Shown here: in pieces, positions 16,552 through 23,972 of the stretch | Layout of the letters: the number at the start of each line of letters is the position of its first letter | Position numbering within the stretch: position 1 is the first letter of the stretch | Source: Candidatus Melainabacteria bacterium | GTDB taxonomy: Bacteria; Cyanobacteriota; Vampirovibrionia; Obscuribacterales; Obscuribacteraceae | Length of the DNA: 64,000 bases | Direction of reading: 5' to 3' | NCBI GenBank assembly: GCA_016212515.1 | Contig: JACRFZ010000070.1 | Coordinates: forward strand, 1 to 64,000 | Notes under the pieces: model-generated | What the model saw: the letters and a program-made list of their open reading frames with translations, nothing else | The model's database searches: none | What the model was told of the DNA's origin: nothing | Translations under genes and position numbers: made by a program

Positions 16552-17598
16552 TTAAACCTTGGCGGTGAGAGTTTCGTTCTCTTTTTTCTTGACCGGTTTG
16601 GACCAGTAGTAGTCTCTATTTTTACGATAGAAATCGATGGTCTTAGCCAGACCTTCCTCCAGGGAGGTGGTCGGTCTCCAGCCTACGATTTTTTCCATCT
16701 TGTTGATGTCTGAATAGAAATCGCCGGGTTCCTGGGCTTTTCGCTCCGGTGAGAATTCAGCGTATTCCCAACTGCCTTCTTTGGCCACATCTACGATGGT
16801 TTTGACCAGTTCGAGGAAGCTCACCGGGATATCGGAGCCGACGTTGAAGATTTCACCATAGGCGCCCTTGGTGATAGCCGAGCGAATGATGGCTTCCACG
16901 CAATCGTCTACGTAACAGAAGTCGCGCAGGATGCTACCGTCGCCGTAGACCTGGATGGCATCGTTGTCCATGGCCAGGCGGATGAACCAGTTGCAAACGC
17001 CGAAGCGAGAATGCTTCATCTGGGAGCGGGGACCGTAAATGTTGCTCAGGCGAAGCAAGACGGAACGGATGCCGTGTACATCGTTATAGACTTTGATGAT
17101 TTTTTCGGCAGTGAGATTGGAAATTTCGTATATGCCTTTGGGGTTGGTCGGTGCTTCTTCGTTCACCGGCAGGGAGACGGAAGGACCGTATTGACCGCGT
17201 GTACCGGTGTAAACACAAATGGCATTGGGATTGTACTGACGCAGAGCTTCCATCAACACGGCCGTGCCGGTGATGTTAATTTCAATATCGGGGAAAGGAT
17301 TGGAGAGGCTCATCAAATGACAGACCTGACCGGCCAGGTGGAAGACGTAGTCTTGCCCGCGCACCAGGTAGTTGACTGCGGAGTCGTCACGGATATCGCA
17401 ATAGTTGATGCGCACTCGATCTTTGACCGGCGCCAGGTTGAATTCATTGCCGCCGTAGTCGGGAATCATGGAATCAAGTACGGTGACCTTGGCACCAAGA
17501 TTTGCCAGGCGGATGGCCAGATTGGAGCCAATGAAGCCCATTCCACCGGTGATTAGAGCGGTCTTGCCCTTAAACGCTGTTTCAATCGTCTGACTCAT
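16552..17598 (-). CDS. NAD-dependent nucleotide-sugar epimerase/dehydratase
   Basis: A 348-residue extended SDR enzyme acting on NDP-sugars for surface glycan synthesis. It has the NAD-binding glycine motif GGMGFIGSN, the DIRD adenine contact, HLAGQV and the TGTRGQYG serine/threonine region. The usual YxxxK active pair reads YEISN, so the lysine is replaced by asparagine. LRLSNIYGPRSQ and GDGSILRDFCYVDDCVEAI are standard substrate-side blocks. The ATG at 17598 is preferred; a GTG five codons upstream is possible. It is divergent from the DegT aminotransferase and GT2 genes, and the three probably serve one sugar pathway. Confidence 0.88.
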   Translation of the reverse strand: MSQTIETAFKGKTALITGGMGFIGSNLAIRLANLGAKVTVLDSMIPDYGGNEFNLAPVKDRVRINYCDIRDDSAVNYLVRGQDYVFHLAGQVCHLMSLSNPFPDIEINITGTAVLMEALRQYNPNAICVYTGTRGQYGPSVSLPVNEEAPTNPKGIYEISNLTAEKIIKVYNDVHGIRSVLLRLSNIYGPRSQMKHSRFGVCNWFIRLAMDNDAIQVYGDGSILRDFCYVDDCVEAIIRSAITKGAYGEIFNVGSDIPVSFLELVKTIVDVAKEGSWEYAEFSPERKAQEPGDFYSDINKMEKIVGWRPTTSLEEGLAKTIDFYRKNRDYYWSKPVKKKENETLTAKV

Positions 17599-17635
17599 TT
17601 TCTTAAATTCCACTTAGAATGCCGTGCTTGACTCT

Positions 17636-17832
17636 AATCTAATCAATATTAGGCTCGACGCGGTCGGTACTTGGCCCAAGGATTTTAACACGCTCTTTCT
17701 TGTCTCTCCCGCTCTAGTCGGGGTCTCTTTAGATTTGTTGGCTGTTTTAGCGCCGAGCTTGCCTAGAATTGCGTGATGTTGTCAACTAAACCGCCCTTAA
17801 TTCCAAAACGGCTCTTTTCTTCTAATATTAGA
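17636..17832. promoter_or_regulatory. divergent control region with AT-rich dyads
   Basis: This 300-base divergent gap holds TCTAATATTAGA (17821-17832), a perfect 12-bp palindrome, and a related CTAATCAATATTAG stretch around 17638-17651. Both share AATATTAG and flank the two gene starts. No clear paired -35/-10 set stands out. A shared regulator is possible but not shown. Confidence 0.3.
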
Positions 17833-17896
17833 CGGTCATTTTAGGGTGACTTCCCCCGCAGGGGTCAGAACACAAATTGCGCGAGGCGAGATAGCG

Positions 17897-19054
17897 TTGA
17901 AAGTTCCTTTCGGCAACATGAAGATACACTACCAGGCTTACAAAAAAGAGCTGGACGAGGCAGTCGCTCGGGTTATGGAGAGCGGCTACTACATTTTGGG
18001 GCCGGAACTGGAGAAGTTTGAGAAGGAATTTGCCACCTGGTTGGGTGCTAAGTACACGGTGGGCTGCGCTTCCGGAACGGAAGCCATTTACCTGGCCCTG
18101 GCGGCCTGCGATGTGGGACCCGGCGATGAAGTGCTTGTTGTGGCTCACACTGCCGTACCGACCATTTCAGCCATATCTATGACCGGCGCCACCCCTGTCT
18201 TTGTGGACATCAAAGCCTCCACTTACGTAATGCGTGAAAGCGAGCTGGAATCGAAGATTACCAGCAAGACCAAGGTAATTGTGCCGGTGCATCTCTACGG
18301 CCATATGGCCGAGATGGAGACCATCATGAAGGTGGCCAGCCGCCACGGCATCAAAGTTCTGGAAGACGTAGCCCAGGCCACCGGTGCCACCTATCGCGGG
18401 CAGACTGCCGGCACCATTGGCGATTTCGGCGCTTTCAGCTTCTATCCCAGCAAGAACCTGGGTGCTTTTGGTGATGGTGGAGCTATTTCCACCAACAGCG
18501 AAGAGATGTACAAGAAGCTGGTCATGCTTCGCAATTATGGTCAGAGCAAGCGTTATTATCACGACATCGTCGGTATTAATAGCCGCCTTGATGAAATTCA
18601 ATGTGCCATTTTGGGTGCACAGTTGCCTTATGTGCACGAGTGGAACGATCGCCGTCGCGAAATCGCCGCCCGCTACACTGCCGGTTTAAAAGATGTGGTG
18701 GTGACGCCGGTGGAACAGCCGGGCTGCAAGCACGTTTATCACCTTTATGTGATTCAAACACCCTATCGTGATGAGTTGCAGCAGTATCTTCTCGATAGAG
18801 AAGTACAGTGCTTGATTCACTATCCGATCCCGGCGCATTTGCAACAGGCTTATGCTTTCCTTGGTTACAAAACCGGTACCCTGCCCACAACCGAGCATAT
18901 CGTCAAGCGTATTTTGAGCTTGCCTATGTTCCCTGAACTGACCGATGAGCAGGTAGATCTTGTCATCGAAGGTATCAAAGACTTCCACAAAGAGCGCGGC
19001 ATCACCTTTGAAATGGTTCAGAGCGCCAGAACTCTGGCGGAACAATCCGTTTAA
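17897..19054 (+). CDS. DegT/DnrJ/EryC1/StrS-family sugar aminotransferase
   Basis: A PLP enzyme of about 385 residues that aminates keto-sugar nucleotides. The PLP lysine is in FYPSKNLGAFGDGG, with EDVAQATGA upstream and RLDEIQCAIL downstream, all family signatures. The family normally begins right at KVPFGNMKIHYQAYKKEL, which fits the TTG at 17897 behind GAGGCGAG; a GTG at 17846 would add 17 residues of no similarity. It is followed 43 bases later by a GT2 gene and is divergent from the NDP-sugar dehydratase, so amino-sugar synthesis for a surface polysaccharide is the likely role. The exact sugar cannot be read from sequence. Confidence 0.92.
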   Translation: MKVPFGNMKIHYQAYKKELDEAVARVMESGYYILGPELEKFEKEFATWLGAKYTVGCASGTEAIYLALAACDVGPGDEVLVVAHTAVPTISAISMTGATPVFVDIKASTYVMRESELESKITSKTKVIVPVHLYGHMAEMETIMKVASRHGIKVLEDVAQATGATYRGQTAGTIGDFGAFSFYPSKNLGAFGDGGAISTNSEEMYKKLVMLRNYGQSKRYYHDIVGINSRLDEIQCAILGAQLPYVHEWNDRRREIAARYTAGLKDVVVTPVEQPGCKHVYHLYVIQTPYRDELQQYLLDREVQCLIHYPIPAHLQQAYAFLGYKTGTLPTTEHIVKRILSLPMFPELTDEQVDLVIEGIKDFHKERGITFEMVQSARTLAEQSV

Positions 19055-19097
19055 ATCCGAAGACTAAGCAACCATAACCATAGTAATAGACTAACCC

Positions 19098-19841
19098 ATG
19101 AACAATATTCAGCAGATTCCCCGCACCGGAAGCGCAGAGCAAGTGGAGCCGCCAGTGGCACTAACATCAGTTTCTTTGATTATCCCTGCCTATAACGACG
19201 AAGAGACTGTTGGTCGCCTCATTGATGATGGTGACGCGCTGCTCAGCCAGATTGCTTCCGACTATGAAATCATTGTGGTGAACGATGGCAGTAAAGATCA
19301 CACCCTTGATGTTATTCAGGGGCGAGCGGAAGTGAACCCCCATGTGAAGGTGATCAACCACCCGATCAACAAGGGTTTTGGTTACACCATTCGCGAGCTT
19401 TATCTGGCCGGCACCAAAGACTTTATTTTCTCCCTGCCCGGCGACTACCAGTATGCCCCCAAGGAATTGGTGAAAATGGCTAAAGGGCTTGATGATTACG
19501 ACTTCGTCATCGGTTTGCGCCTGCACCGCAACGATCCGCCCCGTCGCAAGTTTCAGTCGAAAATTTACAACCTGATGCTGCGTACCTTCTACGGACACAA
19601 GCACAAAGACGTCAATTCCATCAAACTTTTCCGCCGGGCCATTCTTGAGCGTATCCAACTGCGCTCCCAGACGCCTTTCGTTGATGCCGAGCTTTGCATC
19701 AGGGCTGAGCGGGCCGGCTTCAAGGTGGTGGAGATTCCCATTGAGCACTTGCCTCGCATGACCCAGGGGGCATCCGGCGGCAAATTCTCAGTGATCTGGG
19801 AGACGTTCTCAGATCTCTTCAAGATGCGGTCAACCTTTTAA
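19098..19841 (+). CDS. family 2 glycosyltransferase (DPM1/ArnC-like)
   Basis: A 247-residue GT-A fold enzyme: VSLIIPAYNDEETVGRLI, the nucleotide-binding EIIVVNDGSKDHT and LPGDYQYAPKEL where the usual DxD/DAD is replaced by GDYQ, as in polyprenyl-phosphate sugar transferases. There is no C-terminal membrane pair, so it is peripheral like short DPM1 types. It probably transfers a hexose or the amino sugar made by the upstream gene to a lipid or glycan acceptor. The start at 19098 is the first ATG; binding-site strength is low. It converges on the next gene with 12 bases between the stops. Confidence 0.88.
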   Translation: MNNIQQIPRTGSAEQVEPPVALTSVSLIIPAYNDEETVGRLIDDGDALLSQIASDYEIIVVNDGSKDHTLDVIQGRAEVNPHVKVINHPINKGFGYTIRELYLAGTKDFIFSLPGDYQYAPKELVKMAKGLDDYDFVIGLRLHRNDPPRRKFQSKIYNLMLRTFYGHKHKDVNSIKLFRRAILERIQLRSQTPFVDAELCIRAERAGFKVVEIPIEHLPRMTQGASGGKFSVIWETFSDLFKMRSTF

Positions 19842-19853
19842 GAATTGACCCCT

Positions 19854-20156
19854 TCAGTCAGCCATTGCTTGCGCGGTCTGAGCATTAGCCGGGTCGCTAT
19901 CGCCCTGCTCCGGGCTGTGTTCGTCAAACCAGCGCTTCAATTTGTCAGGCTGAGTTACTACCTTTAGTTCTACGATCTCATCTACCGGATGAGGGCGCGG
20001 ATTAAGGTTGAAAGAGTTGAGAAAGCTGGAGAGTTTCTCGGCCTCTTGCAGTTGACTCCAGGGCAATTCCAGAATCAGTGGGTCGCAGCAGTGCTCACTG
20101 TAAAAATATACGTGTTTTTTTGGTGTTAGAACCAGCCAACCTTCCACCACTGCCAT
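19854..20156 (-). CDS. small conserved-looking protein, unknown
   Basis: A 100-residue protein with a good start (GAGGGGAA just before the ATG at 20156). The sequence is soluble: an aromatic N-terminus (LVLTPKKHVYFYSEHCCDPLILEL), a central amphipathic helix and an acidic/polar tail. The adjacent cysteines in EHCCD could bind metal. I recognise no family. It follows the KdpE-like regulator on the same strand after 161 bases, and a pair of 11-base-spaced direct repeats lies upstream, so it may be under that regulator's control. Confidence 0.6.
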   Translation of the reverse strand: MAVVEGWLVLTPKKHVYFYSEHCCDPLILELPWSQLQEAEKLSSFLNSFNLNPRPHPVDEIVELKVVTQPDKLKRWFDEHSPEQGDSDPANAQTAQAMAD

Positions 20157-20253
20157 GATTCCCCTCGGATTCCCAGGCGTTTTAAGCCTCGAGCAAACAA
20201 TACAACTAATACGATTATTGAAACTAATTACTTACAAATCTAGATCGCCGGGC

Positions 20254-20272
20254 ATCAAGATAGTATCAAGAT
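20254..20272. promoter_or_regulatory. direct repeat ATCAAGAT with 11-base spacing
   Basis: ATCAAGAT occurs at 20254-20261 and again at 20265-20272, a centre-to-centre spacing of 11 bases, one helical turn. OmpR/PhoB/KdpE-type regulators bind tandem repeats with this spacing. It lies about 100 bases upstream of the small leftward gene at 20156 and past the end of the KdpE-like gene. Confidence 0.35.
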
Positions 20273-20317
20273 TCTGTGACAACCCGGTTGGAGACCGCAG
20301 CGGAAAGACCGGAGAAC

Positions 20318-21007
20318 CTAGAAGTTCTTACTGATAAACCGGTAGCCCACGCGGGTTTCGGTGTGTATGAAGGTCGGTCTGGCCGGGTCGGTCTCAATTT
20401 TATTACGTAAGTTGGCGATATGCACCCTCAGGGAGTGATGATCCTCGGCATACTCGGGTCCCCAGACCCTTGTAAGCAACTGGCGATGGGTAAGCACCCG
20501 GTTGGGATTGTTGAGCAGGAGCGAAAGTAGCTCATATTCTTTGGGAGTCAGGTGCACCAGTTCTCCGCCCTTATGGACCAGCCTTTTATCCAGGTCTACT
20601 TCCAGGTCTCCTTCATTGAATATAGGTGTGCCCAGGGTCTTCTCCGGCTGTTTGGTGCGCCTCAAGACGGCCCTTATGCGAGCCAGGAGTTCTCCCACCC
20701 CGAAGGGTTTTCCTATATAGTCGTCGGCGCCGCAGTCCAGGGCTTTGATTTTGTCTTCTTCCCGGTCGCGCACTGATAGTACGATTATCGGTACCGAACT
20801 CCAGGCACGCACTTGTTTGCACACTTCATAGCCGTCGATGCCCGGCATGGCCAGGTCGAGTACGACCAATTCGGGCATTTCCACGGCCATTTTGTCCAGG
20901 CCTTCTTCCCCGGTCCCAGCCAGTTGGACGTCGTAGCCGTTTCTTTCAAGCCCGATTTTCAAGGCGTGACGAATCTGGGGTTCATCGTCGATTACAAGGA
21001 CTTTCAC
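20318..21007 (-). CDS. OmpR-family response regulator, KdpE-like
   Basis: A 229-residue two-domain regulator. The receiver holds IDDEPQ and the phospho-acceptor aspartate in VVLDLAMPG (residue 51), with the conserved lysine in GADDYIGKPF. The C-terminal winged helix has LTPKEYELLSLLLNNPNRVLTHRQLL and HSLRVHIANLRNKIE, closest by eye to KdpE. The start is a GTG that overlaps the TGA of the kinase gene (GTGA) behind GGAGGGCAG, so regulator and sensor are co-translated. No kdpFABC genes lie in this window, so the regulon is unknown. Confidence 0.92.
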   Translation of the reverse strand: MKVLVIDDEPQIRHALKIGLERNGYDVQLAGTGEEGLDKMAVEMPELVVLDLAMPGIDGYEVCKQVRAWSSVPIIVLSVRDREEDKIKALDCGADDYIGKPFGVGELLARIRAVLRRTKQPEKTLGTPIFNEGDLEVDLDKRLVHKGGELVHLTPKEYELLSLLLNNPNRVLTHRQLLTRVWGPEYAEDHHSLRVHIANLRNKIETDPARPTFIHTETRVGYRFISKNF

Positions 21008-22572
21008 CTGCCCTCCTTTTGCTCTTGCATCGGCAGAGTCACTCTCATTATGGTACCTCCCCCTGGATTATCCAGGGCGGTTATTTGCCCTTTGTGTGCT
21101 TCCACCAGCGCTTTGCAGATGGTGAGACCGACTCCGACGCCGGCTATGGTCGATTCGGAAAGACCGCGGGCCCGGTAGAAACGGTCAAAGATCAGGGGCT
21201 TATCTGCTGCCAGGATGCCGCGCCCTTTGTCTTTCACCTCAACGGTTGTGTAATCATTGCTCTGGCTTACTTCCACCAGTACTGAAGTTTCCGGCGGGGA
21301 ATATTTGAGCGCGTTTTCCACCAGATTTTTCAAGACCTGCTCAATTTGCACCGGGTCTACCAGTATTTCTTGCAGCGGTTCTACAATTTTCAGGACTACC
21401 CGCTGGTTGTCGCTCTCGGAGAAGCCGCTCAAGGTGGAGCCGAGAATCTCTTTCAGGTCGGAACTCTCCAGAATTGGTTTCCAGGCATCCGCTTCCAGTT
21501 TGGACATATCTAGAATATTGCCTACCATACGATTCAAGCGGTCCACTTCCAGTTCGATGCCCTGGAGCAGCGACTTCATCTCAGTGTTCTCAACCGGGCG
21601 CATGCTGGCTGACTCTTCCTGCAGGACGGAAACAGCGGCCTTGATACCGGTAATGGGGCTGCGAAAGTCGTGGGTGACCATGGCTAAGAGTGCGGTTTTC
21701 AGCACATCGGCCTGGGCCAGGGCTTCCACTCGGGATTGTTCCCTGGTCAACTCCTCCCGGTGCAATATGACTGAGGCATGATTGAGAAGGGTTTCCACCA
21801 GGCGGCGGTCATCGCTATCCTGCCGGGCTCCTTCTTTCAAACGCAAATACATGGCCCCCTCGCCGCTCACACTGCTACTGAAATAAAACTGTTTGTGCCG
21901 GTTGAGAGGCAAATACAAACCTGAATCACCGTCCAGACCTGGTTTTGCCATTGCACTATCGGTCAGGGCTAACTCCATGTCTTTGAGCAGGTGCTCCGGT
22001 TGTGGGATGGACCCCAGGCTGGCTCTCAAGATCAGTTTGCCTTCCTGGTCCCGGCTGGCGATGGCGGCCAGTTGAAAGTCGGCGACTTTGGCAATTTGTT
22101 TGAGCACTTCCGTGAGAGCTTCTTCCGTGGTCAACTGGGAGGAGACCGCCCAACTGGCGCTGGCCAGGGTTTCAGTTTCCAGTTGCATGCGCTTAGCTTC
22201 TTGCTCGCTGGCCTTGAGCCTGGCCGTCAGGTGACCGGTAAGCACCGATACCAGCAGAAACATACCCAGGGTCAGCCATTCATTGGGGCCTTTGACACTC
22301 AGCGTATGCCTTGGTTCCACGAAAAACCAGAGGAAGGCAAAGAAGGAGATAAGGGCTGAAAGTATGGCGGCAGTGCGGCCGGCGTACATGCTGAGGAGGA
22401 AAACCAGCAGCAGGTAGAGCAAGGAAACGTTGGCGAAGCCCTCGTCTAAGTTGAGCAGTTCAATCAGGGCCGTGATTAGGGCCACCATGAAAATGACCAG
22501 TACGATACGCCAGAAATGGAGCTTACTGGCTTGCACCGCTGTGCTTTTGCTACTGGTCAGAGAAAATGGCAT
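21004..22572 (-). CDS. sensor histidine kinase, KdpD-like without the N-terminal domains
   Basis: A 522-residue kinase. Four membrane segments (about residues 20-115) form a DUF4118-like module as in KdpD, followed by a GAF-like region (about 140-285), the HisKA helix with the phospho-acceptor histidine in THDFRSPITG (residue 301) and an HATPase domain (NLVENALKYSP, VKDKGRGI, VGVGLTICKALVEAHKG). Full-length KdpD carries a further 380-residue KdpD/USP N-terminus, which is absent. It is coupled to the response regulator downstream and starts 11 bases after hemL stops, so all three are likely on one transcript. The stimulus could be potassium or turgor but need not be. Confidence 0.9.
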   Translation of the reverse strand: MPFSLTSSKSTAVQASKLHFWRIVLVIFMVALITALIELLNLDEGFANVSLLYLLLVFLLSMYAGRTAAILSALISFFAFLWFFVEPRHTLSVKGPNEWLTLGMFLLVSVLTGHLTARLKASEQEAKRMQLETETLASASWAVSSQLTTEEALTEVLKQIAKVADFQLAAIASRDQEGKLILRASLGSIPQPEHLLKDMELALTDSAMAKPGLDGDSGLYLPLNRHKQFYFSSSVSGEGAMYLRLKEGARQDSDDRRLVETLLNHASVILHREELTREQSRVEALAQADVLKTALLAMVTHDFRSPITGIKAAVSVLQEESASMRPVENTEMKSLLQGIELEVDRLNRMVGNILDMSKLEADAWKPILESSDLKEILGSTLSGFSESDNQRVVLKIVEPLQEILVDPVQIEQVLKNLVENALKYSPPETSVLVEVSQSNDYTTVEVKDKGRGILAADKPLIFDRFYRARGLSESTIAGVGVGLTICKALVEAHKGQITALDNPGGGTIMRVTLPMQEQKEGR

Positions 22573-22583
22573 CTGTTTTGTGG

Positions 22584-23954
22584 TTAGCCGTTGAAGGCAA
22601 AGTCCAGGGCCGGCTCCATCTGTTCCAGCGTAGTCTCGATATCTTCTTGGCTGTGAGCGGAAGAAAGCACCGCGGCATCAAACGGGGAAGGCGGCAGGTA
22701 GACGCCCTTGTCGAGCAAGTAATGAAAGAAGCGGGCAAAGGCTGGGGCGTCGATTGCCTTTGACTCGGTGAAATTTCTCACCGGCCCCCCGGCAAAAATA
22801 ATGCCGAACATGGAGCCCTGTCGCTGTAATTCTATGGGGTAGCCGGCCCTTGTCTTGAGTTTGGACAAACCGGCGAAAAGCTCGCTTGCCCTTGCTTCCA
22901 TTCTTAAATAATGGCTTTCGTCTTTGAGCAGGTCGAGGGTGGCCACGCCACCGGCCATGGTGACCGGATTGCCGCTGAAAGTGCCGGCCTGGTAAACCGC
23001 TCCTTCCGGCATCAATTGACTCATGATTTTCCGAGAGCCGCCGTAGGCGCCAATGGGCATGCCCCCGCCCAGGGCTTTGCCCAGGCAAGTCAGGTCGGGT
23101 TTGATGCCGAATAGATTCTGGGCGCCACCGTAGGCCACCCGAAAACCGGTAATCACTTCATCGAAAATGAGGAGGGCTCCATGGCGCTCAGCTATGGTTT
23201 TCAGCCCGGCCAGGAAACCTTCCCCGGGGGTGACCACGCCCATTGAGCCGCAGACCGGTTCCACTAAAATTGCCGCTATAGAGCCGGCATCTTTTTGAAA
23301 CAATTTTTCCACTGAAAGCAAAGAGTTATACTCGGCCAGCAAGGTAGATTCCTGGCTGGCTTTGAGAATGCCAGTGGATGACTGGTGTCCGGTGGAAGCG
23401 AGAACACTGTCGGAATGTCCGTGGTAACCGCCGGCAAACATGAGAATCTTTTCTCGCCCGGTAAAGGCTCGTGCTAATCGCACCGCACTCATCACTGCTT
23501 CCGTGCCGGAATTGACGAAACGCACCGATTCTACGGAGGGCAAGGCCTGGCTTACCCGTTCCGCCAGAGCTAGTTCCAGTTTGTGTGGCGCACCAAATAC
23601 GGCACCAGTTTTCATGACCGAGCAGGCAGCGGCTACTACTTCCTCGGGGGCATGGCCCAGAATGGCCGGACCCCAGGCGCCCAGGTAGTCGATATAGGTA
23701 TTGCCGTCCACATCGGTTAGTTTGGAGCCGTCGGCTTTCTCGAAAAAGACCGCCTCGCCGCCCACTTCATGGAAGGCGCGGAAGGGACTGTCTACACCGC
23801 CCGGAATGACGGTTTTGATCTGCTCGGCCAGGGCCAGGGTGTTTTTGTAACGCAAGGCTCGCTCAGCCGGGGCAAAGGCACCGGCTGGCAATTTCGACGT
23901 TTCCGCCGCACTTTTGGGATTGGCGTTTTCGGTCCGTCCTAATTTAGATGGCAT
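22584..23954 (-). CDS. hemL: glutamate-1-semialdehyde 2,1-aminomutase
   Basis: This PLP enzyme makes 5-aminolevulinate, the tetrapyrrole precursor, in the C5 pathway. The 456-residue protein has the family N-terminus VIPGGVDSPFRAFHEVGGEAVFFEKADG, the PLP-contacting FVNSGTEAVMSAVRLAR, FDEVITGFR and the Schiff-base lysine in CLGKALGGGMPIGAYGG. An extra 25 residues at the N-terminus are unlike the family and may indicate a later start. The gene sits between a large secreted protein and the kinase of a two-component pair with gaps of 18 and 11 bases, an unusual setting for a heme gene. Confidence 0.93.
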   Translation of the reverse strand: MPSKLGRTENANPKSAAETSKLPAGAFAPAERALRYKNTLALAEQIKTVIPGGVDSPFRAFHEVGGEAVFFEKADGSKLTDVDGNTYIDYLGAWGPAILGHAPEEVVAAACSVMKTGAVFGAPHKLELALAERVSQALPSVESVRFVNSGTEAVMSAVRLARAFTGREKILMFAGGYHGHSDSVLASTGHQSSTGILKASQESTLLAEYNSLLSVEKLFQKDAGSIAAILVEPVCGSMGVVTPGEGFLAGLKTIAERHGALLIFDEVITGFRVAYGGAQNLFGIKPDLTCLGKALGGGMPIGAYGGSRKIMSQLMPEGAVYQAGTFSGNPVTMAGGVATLDLLKDESHYLRMEARASELFAGLSKLKTRAGYPIELQRQGSMFGIIFAGGPVRNFTESKAIDAPAFARFFHYLLDKGVYLPPSPFDAAVLSSAHSQEDIETTLEQMEPALDFAFNG

Positions 23955-23972
23955 TGCTTTTAGCTCTAGTTG

